Source: CAYYNP01 sp964472545
GTDB lineage: Bacteria > Planctomycetota > Planctomycetia > Pirellulales > Thermoguttaceae
Assembly: GCA_964472545.1 (NCBI GenBank)
Contig: CAYYNP010000346.1
Coordinates: 1 to 10,005, forward strand
Length of the DNA: 10,005 nt
Reading direction: 5' to 3'
In this document: positions 5,400-10,005 of the stretch, piece after piece
How the letters are laid out: the number at the start of each line of letters is the position of its first letter
Numbering within the stretch: the first letter of the stretch is position 1
Made by a program: the position numbers and the translations under genes
Notes under the pieces: model-generated
Seen by the model: only the letters and a program-made list of their open reading frames with translations
What the model was told of the DNA's origin: nothing
Database searches by the model: none

Positions 5400-5415
5400 C
5401 CCGTCTAAGGACGGG
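5400..5415. repeat. Hairpin CCCGTC-TAAG-GACGGG between divergent genes
   Basis: A perfect 6-bp stem with a 4-nt loop, immediately before the candidate promoter of the glutaminyl cyclotransferase gene. It could be an operator for that gene. There is no T-run of a terminator. Function uncertain. Confidence 0.35.
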
Positions 5416-5416
5416 T

Positions 5417-5445
5417 TTGCCCCAACGGCCGGTTTGCCGTATTCT
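5417..5445 (+). promoter_or_regulatory. Candidate promoter of the glutaminyl cyclotransferase gene
   Basis: TTGCCC (5417-5422), a 17-nt spacer and TATTCT (5440-5445), each with four of six consensus matches. The start would be near 5452, about 77 nt before the ATG at 5529. Planctomycete promoters are poorly defined, so this is tentative. Confidence 0.35.
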
Positions 5446-5528
5446 TGCGGGGGAGGGTGGCCGTCTGCGCTCTCGCAACCCACCACTTTGAGTGGATCAT
5501 GCCCAAGCCAAGAGACCGCCGGAGGAAC

Positions 5529-6359
5529 ATGAGCCGTTCAGGGCTGCCCGTTTCGTGGTCTGCCGACGGTCCTGTTGTCACACGTCGAACGATGCTGGCC
5601 GCCACCGCGTGTGCCATCTGCGGCTGCAAGGCCGACGCCCAACCCAGCCAGCGGCAAGCGGCACCGGCCGACTTCGGCTACGAGGTGGTCAATACCTACC
5701 CCCACGACCGCAACGCCTTCTGCCAGGGGTTGGCGTTTGCCGACGGATTTCTCTACGAAAGCACGGGACAGTACGGCGAATCGTCGTTGCGGAAGGTCGA
5801 CGTCGAGACCGGGCGCGTCGTACAGAGGCTGGTGCTGCACCGGAATTACTTCGGCGAAGGGATGACGATCTTCGGCAACGACATCGTGATGCTCACCTGG
5901 AGGAGCCAGGTCGGATTCGTCCTCGACAAGCAGTCGTTTCGGCAGAAGAGTGCCTTCCGCTACTCGGGCGAAGGCTGGGGGATTACGCACGACGGCAAAC
6001 ACTTGATCGTCAGCGACGGCACGGCCGTGTTGCGGTTCTTCGACCCGAAGACGTTGCGCGTCGTCGGCCGGCTGACGGTTCGCAGCCGGGGGCGTCCGGT
6101 GACCAACCTCAACGAGTTGGAGTACGTCGAAGGCGAGATCTTTGCCAACGTCTTCGAGACCGATTCTATCGTGCGGATTGCACCGGATACGGGAACGGTC
6201 AGCGGCCGGATCGATCTTCGCGGGCTGATCAGCCGCCGCGAGCGGAGCCACATCGACGCCGTGCTCAACGGCATCGCCTACGATCCGGCCAAGAAGCGGC
6301 TGTTCGTCACCGGCAAGGACTGGCCGAAGCTGTTCGAGATTCGACTAGTGGAAAAGTAA
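5529..6359 (+). CDS. Glutaminyl-peptide cyclotransferase (bacterial/plant-type), exported
   Basis: A 276-residue enzyme of the glutamine cyclotransferase family (five-bladed beta-propeller, papaya/Xanthomonas QC type). It converts N-terminal glutamine of peptides to pyroglutamate with release of ammonia. Family landmarks are YPHDRNAFCQGL (57-68), LYESTGQYG (75-83, with the Glu likely to be catalytic), FGEGMT (108-113), LNELEY (194-199), FANVFETDSI (205-214) and LNGIAYDP (246-253). The propeller occupies about 50-272. The N-terminus has a twin-arginine-like TRRTMLAA (18-25) followed by ICGC, a fair lipobox with Cys33, so the protein is probably exported and perhaps lipid-anchored. The ATG at 5529 follows GGAGG by three bases; an alternative ATG at 5499 has a weaker ribosome-binding site. 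Divergent from cbiM, convergent with the next gene. Confidence 0.92.
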   Translation: MSRSGLPVSWSADGPVVTRRTMLAATACAICGCKADAQPSQRQAAPADFGYEVVNTYPHDRNAFCQGLAFADGFLYESTGQYGESSLRKVDVETGRVVQRLVLHRNYFGEGMTIFGNDIVMLTWRSQVGFVLDKQSFRQKSAFRYSGEGWGITHDGKHLIVSDGTAVLRFFDPKTLRVVGRLTVRSRGRPVTNLNELEYVEGEIFANVFETDSIVRIAPDTGTVSGRIDLRGLISRRERSHIDAVLNGIAYDPAKKRLFVTGKDWPKLFEIRLVEK

Positions 6360-6369
6360 CGCGTGTGGC

Positions 6370-6390
6370 GAGTCGGCGCCCGGCCGATTC
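6370..6390. terminator. Possible bidirectional terminator hairpin between convergent genes
   Basis: GAGTCGGC (6370-6377) pairs with GCCGATTC (6383-6390) through a 5-nt loop, with one G-U pair. It lies in the 29-bp gap between two convergent genes and touches the stop codon of the TadG-like gene at 6389-6391. No T-run follows on either side, so termination is only suggested by position. Confidence 0.35.
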
Positions 6391-7549
6391 ACTGGACTAG
6401 CCGTGGCTTGCCGCCGGAGCCCATGCCGCCTACGTTCGGGCCGTCGACGATCTCGATCGTCAACATAGGCAAGTAGGAGCCGCCGCTGGGGTTCAACCAA
6501 GCTGCGTGGATCTTATAGGCCATCAAACCGCGGCGCTCGCCCTGCAGGTTGGCCGTTGGTGAGCCGTACTTGCTCGGATCGGTCTCCTGCATGCCGACGT
6601 CGCTCTTGAAGACCGGAGAGACGAACGTCTGGCCTTCCACAATGCCGGGCAGGGCCATGATCACGTCGTGGTCGCTCACCGGATCGACCCCGACCACGTT
6701 ATCGAGCACTTTGCAGCCCTCCAGATCGGGATGCGGCTCGGTACCGTTCGGCCACTCGAGGTCCTGCAGATGAGTCGTCCCCAAGGAGCTTTCCAATGCG
6801 GTGCCCTCGGCCAGGAAGTCGATCGTCGAATACAACTCTTCGGGCCCGAAGGGAAACGTCCCGTACGTCGTGACGTCGAACATCGCCTCGTCGCCGACTT
6901 GGCCGGTGGGCAAATCCAGGACGACCCCCACCGGCAGATCGATGTAGCCGTCGCCGTCGTTGTCGGTGATCAGATCCTCCGAGTCTTCGATGCCGTACTG
7001 CTGCGCGAGGGCCTCGATCGCAGGCTCGTCGCTGTCGATCATTTCCTCGTCGATCAGAAAGCGAAACTTCGGATTGGGCGAGTAGGCCACCGCCGACGCG
7101 ACGGCCTCCGCAGTGTCGATACCGAAGGCGCGGGCAAAGAACAACGGGATGGCATTGCCGTGGTTCTGACTACGGCGTAGCGTCACGCGCACGGCGTCGT
7201 AGTCGTAGCAGTTCGGCGAGAAAACTCTGGTGCCGGGATTCCAGGTTCCGTAAACGACGTCGGCCGGATCGAGTACCTCGCCGTCGCCGACGCCGTTGAG
7301 TTCGGCGTACGTGACGGCAAGATTCTTGGCGGCGGACGGATCGGCGTACATCTCCATAGCACACGCCAACACGGCGGCGTCGGCTCCTGCTTGGAGTTCC
7401 GCCTTCTGAACGGATATGTAACCAACGTCGACCGCGAAGGCCAGAAAGGCCATCATGACGATCATCATGAAGACGGTGAAGACCAGTACGGTGCCGGAGC
7501 GTGAACGGCGGGCGGCAGAACGGCGAACGGACGGACGCGCGGGTTTCAT
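6389..7549 (-). CDS. TadG-like surface/pilus-associated protein (paralogue 1)
   Basis: A 386-residue protein. A basic N-terminus (Arg/Lys/Ser-rich, 1-18) is followed by a long hydrophobic helix (about 19-41) running into AVDVGYISVQKAELQAGADAA (39-59; key residues Asp41, Gly43, Tyr44, Gln53 and the final Ala pair). This is the anchor signature of TadE/TadG-type proteins with a TadG-like membrane domain. The rest (about 60-386) should be outside the membrane. It includes FFARAFGI (137-144), shared with its neighbour, and DNDGDGYIDL (196-205), which resembles an EF-hand-type calcium loop. The protein ends in KPRLVQ; its neighbour ends in WLVQ. AAGG lies upstream of the ATG. Tad genes proper (tadA, cpaB, cpaC, flp) are not in the window, so a role in a Tad pilus is only inferred. 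Exact function unknown. Confidence 0.83.
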   Translation of the reverse strand: MKPARPSVRRSAARRSRSGTVLVFTVFMMIVMMAFLAFAVDVGYISVQKAELQAGADAAVLACAMEMYADPSAAKNLAVTYAELNGVGDGEVLDPADVVYGTWNPGTRVFSPNCYDYDAVRVTLRRSQNHGNAIPLFFARAFGIDTAEAVASAVAYSPNPKFRFLIDEEMIDSDEPAIEALAQQYGIEDSEDLITDNDGDGYIDLPVGVVLDLPTGQVGDEAMFDVTTYGTFPFGPEELYSTIDFLAEGTALESSLGTTHLQDLEWPNGTEPHPDLEGCKVLDNVVGVDPVSDHDVIMALPGIVEGQTFVSPVFKSDVGMQETDPSKYGSPTANLQGERRGLMAYKIHAAWLNPSGGSYLPMLTIEIVDGPNVGGMGSGGKPRLVQ

Positions 7550-7671
7550 GATGTCAGCCTTAGGCTAGGTGCTGCGAGTCAATGCTTCGCCGCCGACGCG
7601 AAGCGGTCGTAGGGCTCCTTTGCACGTGACAAACGTTGTTCTTTCCGGGAACTAGGGCACAAGAACGAGCG

Positions 7672-7696
7672 CGGGGCAGGTTCTTGGCCTGCCCCG
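7672..7696 (-). terminator. Hairpin downstream of TadG-like paralogue 2
   Basis: A perfect 9-bp inverted repeat, CGGGGCAGG (7672-7680) and CCTGCCCCG (7688-7696), with a 7-nt loop. It lies 54 nt past the stop codon at 7750 and is followed on the minus strand by a moderately T-rich CGCTCGTTCTTGT. It probably ends or attenuates transcription before the second TadG-like gene, 122 nt further on. A true T-run is lacking. Confidence 0.5.
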
Positions 7697-7749
7697 ACGA
7701 GTCGAAAATCTGGTGTATGGGATCTGTACGTATTGCCTGAAGTCAGGCT

Positions 7750-8895
7750 CTATTGCACCAGCCACACCGGCGAGTGTACGAAGTAGCTCTGCTGCGTTTC
7801 GCCGGTCGCCGGGATGCCACCCGTGGTTTGGATCAGGGCGGGTTGGATGACAACTCGTTTGCTGGACATCCTGCCCGTCAGCTTCACTTCCATGATACGG
7901 ATACCGGCAAACATCACGATGGTGTAGTTGGCGTTGTTGCCGTTGCCGGCGACGCTGCTGAAAATGGGGATGATCCGCGGCTCGCCCATGATGGCGGCCA
8001 ATTCGTCCTTCACGCCGGCGCTGATGCCCGTATCGCCGTTGAGATCCAGTTCGCCGTTCTCATCAAAGGTCAACTCTCCACCGTGATAGGCCAGGTCGTC
8101 GTCGCTAATGCCTTCGAGGATCTGTCGGGCGATGTCGTTGGTGCTGTTGTTGTTGCTGCCGATGTCGACCGTACCGCGGTTGCCCGGCGAACCGGTACCC
8201 TGCGGGAAGAGGTTCACCTCGAGGATGCCGTCGGAGCCGCTGACCACTTGACCGAGTTGGCTGTCCCAGGTCCAATTGTCGGAACCGACGCCCGCCATCA
8301 GGTCGTTCCAGGTATCCTCATCCAGGGCAAACGGCAGCAGTTCGAGGTTTCCGCTGCCGTCGGACGGCGGACCCCAACCGCCGAAGTTGGAGACGAACAT
8401 TGCCGTGGCCTGGGCGCTGCTTGTGAAGCTGTTGATGCCCAACGTGCGGGCGAAGAAGGTCGAGGCGGGGCCGTTCTGATACCCATCCTTGCGCACGTGG
8501 ACGCGTACGGCGTTGTAGAGGGTGGGATCGTTGAACGTCATGCTCTCCCCCGGCTCAGAGTAGTTGGCCAGGTAGCCTATGGTCACGTCTTCGTAGCACA
8601 ACGACGGCGACGCTCCGGCGACTTGATTGTAGCCGGCGAACTCGGCGGCGGCGTCGCGGCTGAGTTCCTCGCGATACCAGGGGTTGGCCTCGCCGGTCAG
8701 CGTCGATTCGTCGATCAACTCCCAGGCGGCGGCCAGCGCCGAGGCGTCGGCCGAACTCTGCAACTCGGAACGAACGACGTTAACGTAGCCTAGGTCGACG
8801 GCAAACGCCAGGAAGCCGAACATCATGACCATCATCACCACGCATAACACCAGCACGTTACCCGATCGATCTCGACGGCGGCGGTGGGTCTTCAT
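7750..8895 (-). CDS. TadG-like surface/pilus-associated protein (paralogue 2)
   Basis: A 381-residue relative of the downstream TadG-like gene. It starts with a run of Arg/Lys (1-10) and a hydrophobic helix (about 12-34), then AVDLGYVNVVRSELQSSADA (32-51) in the same register as paralogue 1. A later shared block is FFARTLGI (147-154). Between them is a segment not seen in paralogue 1, rich in Gly, Asn and Asp (about 168-300). Tyr and acidic residues are frequent, as in extracellular adhesin-like domains. GAGGAG lies about 10 nt before the ATG. It follows the secreted-protein gene by 63 nt and may share its transcript. A structural or adhesive role at the cell surface is inferred from the anchor; the exact function is not known. 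Confidence 0.83.
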   Translation of the reverse strand: MKTHRRRRDRSGNVLVLCVVMMVMMFGFLAFAVDLGYVNVVRSELQSSADASALAAAWELIDESTLTGEANPWYREELSRDAAAEFAGYNQVAGASPSLCYEDVTIGYLANYSEPGESMTFNDPTLYNAVRVHVRKDGYQNGPASTFFARTLGINSFTSSAQATAMFVSNFGGWGPPSDGSGNLELLPFALDEDTWNDLMAGVGSDNWTWDSQLGQVVSGSDGILEVNLFPQGTGSPGNRGTVDIGSNNNSTNDIARQILEGISDDDLAYHGGELTFDENGELDLNGDTGISAGVKDELAAIMGEPRIIPIFSSVAGNGNNANYTIVMFAGIRIMEVKLTGRMSSKRVVIQPALIQTTGGIPATGETQQSYFVHSPVWLVQ

Positions 8896-8958
8896 TTTGG
8901 CGTCTCCTCGAAATGGCCGATCGTCTCCGACACGGGGAAGGCCCGCTGTGAGTTGGGC

Positions 8959-9621
8959 TTACTGCTGGGGATGGATATACCACGGGGACTCGATCTCGAC
9001 TTCGGTTCCGTCGGCCGTGTATCCGCGGATTCTCTGCAGCACCAGCGTCGTCACGCGGTGGGCGGAGAAGCCGATGCCGGAGTGGGCCACGGAGATCTGC
9101 GGCTTGTACCCGTTGAGGTTGGTCATCTCTGTCGCCACGGAGGCCTTGAGATAGCCCTGGCCCCCGAAGTTACCCCAGGTCGTCGACGTGCCGTTGACGA
9201 TCTCGAATTGCAGCATGCCGTCGGCGATCTCCATGGCGTGCGTCCAGCAGATGACTTCGCCCGGCTGTGCCAGCACGTCGCCGTTGGGAAACCGCCGATC
9301 GCTCAGCGCGACTTCGCCGTCCCAAAGCTGCAACTGCAGTCCGCCGGGCGCGTAGGTGGGTATGGCCTGGGCGTTGATGTCGAAGACGGCATGGAGCCCT
9401 TCGATGTGGCCCAGCGGCGAGAAGGCACACGTGATTTGCGGCGCGTCGTTCACGGCGTCGGGATCGCCGACGACCAACTCCCAGTCCTCTTCCACGCGAA
9501 CGAGAGCTATCGTGTCATCATCGTCGGCCCAACTGACGCCGGTCCAGAAGGTTGCCAACAGCAGGGCCACAAGACACCGACGCAACCAAGTGCGCACGCC
9601 GACCGCAGGTTGACCGTTCAC
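8959..9621 (-). CDS. Secreted protein of unknown function, first gene of the TadG-like block
   Basis: A 220-residue protein if translation starts at the GTG at 9621, which is preceded by AGAGGAGA with 6-7 nt spacing. The frame runs back to an ATG at 9768, but that extension is Arg/Cys-rich and would bury the signal peptide, so I prefer GTG. Residues 11-32 form a signal peptide (RR, then LVALLLATFWTG, ending VSWA), giving a mature start at DDDDT. The mature part is beta-rich with two cysteines (65 and 125) that could form a disulfide, and ends WYIHPQQ. No known domain is recognised. It has the look of a compact beta-sandwich. It is 63 nt upstream of a TadG-like gene, so a joint role at the cell surface is a reasonable guess. 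Confidence 0.78.
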   Translation of the reverse strand: MNGQPAVGVRTWLRRCLVALLLATFWTGVSWADDDDTIALVRVEEDWELVVGDPDAVNDAPQITCAFSPLGHIEGLHAVFDINAQAIPTYAPGGLQLQLWDGEVALSDRRFPNGDVLAQPGEVICWTHAMEIADGMLQFEIVNGTSTTWGNFGGQGYLKASVATEMTNLNGYKPQISVAHSGIGFSAHRVTTLVLQRIRGYTADGTEVEIESPWYIHPQQ

Positions 9622-9902
9622 GATAGTTCTCCTCTGAAGAGAGACGCGACTGGCGACGGCACACCGGCCTGCGGCGGGCCGCCGAAGTGACAAGCACCTT
9701 TCGCCTTCGGTCAACCGGCAACCAACGAGACGAGGGTCGCCGGCTCGGCAACCAAAGGGTTCAGGCAATAGTAAATGTAGGTCGCGTTTCGCGGTCGGTC
9801 AAACGCGCCGCTTCAGAGCAACGGGGAATCTGCGGGCTTCTATGCGCCGGGAGCGCGGCAGTACCGGTTGCCCGCGTTTTGACGAGGCAAGCCGTGGGGT
9901 GG
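9622..9902. other. Upstream intergenic region, no gene seen
   Basis: No reading frame here has a ribosome-binding site or recognisable product. It should hold the promoter of the minus-strand block. TACTAT at 9770-9765 is a possible -10, but I see no good -35. GC-rich short hairpins such as CGCG-TTT-CGCG (9783-9793) are present but are not distinctive. Confidence 0.4.
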
Positions 9903-10005
9903 CTGGGGTCGAGGTGCGAGGAACGAACACCGAGCCCCCAGGCGTTGAGTCCCGGAGGACCGTCCACTGGGGGCTCCGCACTCGTTCCTCGTGCGTCGAC
10001 CCCAG
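9903..10005. repeat. Large imperfect inverted repeat, REP/MITE-like
   Basis: Two 39-nt arms (9903-9941 and 9967-10005) match inversely at 32 of 39 positions. Blocks are CTGGGGTCGA/TCGACCCCAG, GAGGAACGA/TCGTTCCTC and GAGCCCCCAG/CTGGGGGCTC. Two of the mismatches become G-U pairs in RNA. The 25-nt centre has its own hairpin, GTCC-CGGA-GGAC (9949-9960). The outer end coincides with the window edge, so the element may continue. There is no coding frame. It is likely a dispersed intergenic repeat, mobilised by a REP-type transposase or acting as an RNA hairpin; copy number cannot be judged here. Confidence 0.7.

Noticed and set aside
4357..5478. Long minus-strand frame overlapping cbiM and cbiL
   Set aside because: Its translation is Arg/Gly/Pro-rich, typical of an out-of-frame reading of GC-rich genes. 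It crosses the operator and two well-supported genes.
5492..6400. 302-codon plus-strand frame overlapping the cyclotransferase gene
   Set aside because: It is the +2 shadow of a fully recognisable enzyme. Its product is extremely Arg-rich.
7753..8793. 346-codon plus-strand frame opposite TadG-like paralogue 2
   Set aside because: It is an antisense shadow of a GC-rich gene. There is no signal, domain or ribosome-binding site, while the minus strand has a clear TadG-type anchor.
8884..9690. 268-codon plus-strand frame opposite the secreted-protein gene
   Set aside because: Antisense shadow with biased composition. The minus-strand gene has a signal peptide and a strong ribosome-binding site.

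Overview
The window looks like a piece of a high-GC bacterial chromosome, most likely from a planctomycete of the Pirellulales type. This placement is inferred from three things: two tandem TadG-like surface proteins of a style common in that phylum, degenerate CTCTGTGG-type intergenic repeats, and large GC-rich inverted repeats. No rRNA, tRNA or CRISPR array is visible. Seven of the nine protein genes I accept belong to two minus-strand blocks; one gene (glutaminyl cyclotransferase) is on the plus strand.

Bases 1-2594 are accessory and decayed. The extreme left holds a tandem GACCCCTTTTCC repeat overlapping a remnant reading frame on the minus strand. Next comes what reads as a relict integron, with its parts in the canonical order. 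A truncated integron-integrase N-terminus lies on the plus strand (about 1785-1925). Divergent from it are a candidate Pc promoter with a perfect TATAAT box, a recombination core (GTTAGGA, 1579-1585), a lower-GC cassette gene for a single-domain RelA/SpoT alarmone synthetase (532-1563), and an attC-like site directly behind its stop codon (core GCCTAAC at 507-513). Bases 1926-2594 are non-coding and carry degenerate repeats.

Bases 2595-5352 hold a compact minus-strand operon, cbiM-cbiL-cbiQ-cbiO, with overlapping or closely spaced genes. It encodes an energy-coupling-factor (ECF) transporter. CbiM has Met1, His2 and His67, the nickel ligands of the NikM family, and a CbiL partner is present, so nickel is the likely substrate. 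A perfect palindrome GTGTTAC-N13-GTAACAC covers the predicted -10 box of the operon. It looks like a NikR operator, so the operon is probably shut off when nickel is plentiful.

Bases 5417-6359 carry a divergent plus-strand gene for a secreted or lipid-anchored glutaminyl-peptide cyclotransferase. It converges on the next block, with a hairpin between the two stop codons.

Bases 6389-9621 form a second minus-strand block: a secreted protein of unknown function followed by two related TadG-like proteins. Each of the two has an N-terminal membrane anchor and a large extracytoplasmic domain, and they may form part of a pilus or cell-surface system. A 9-bp stem hairpin separates the two paralogues. 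The right edge (9903-10005) is a 103-bp imperfect inverted repeat of REP-like or transposable-element character that runs up to the window end.
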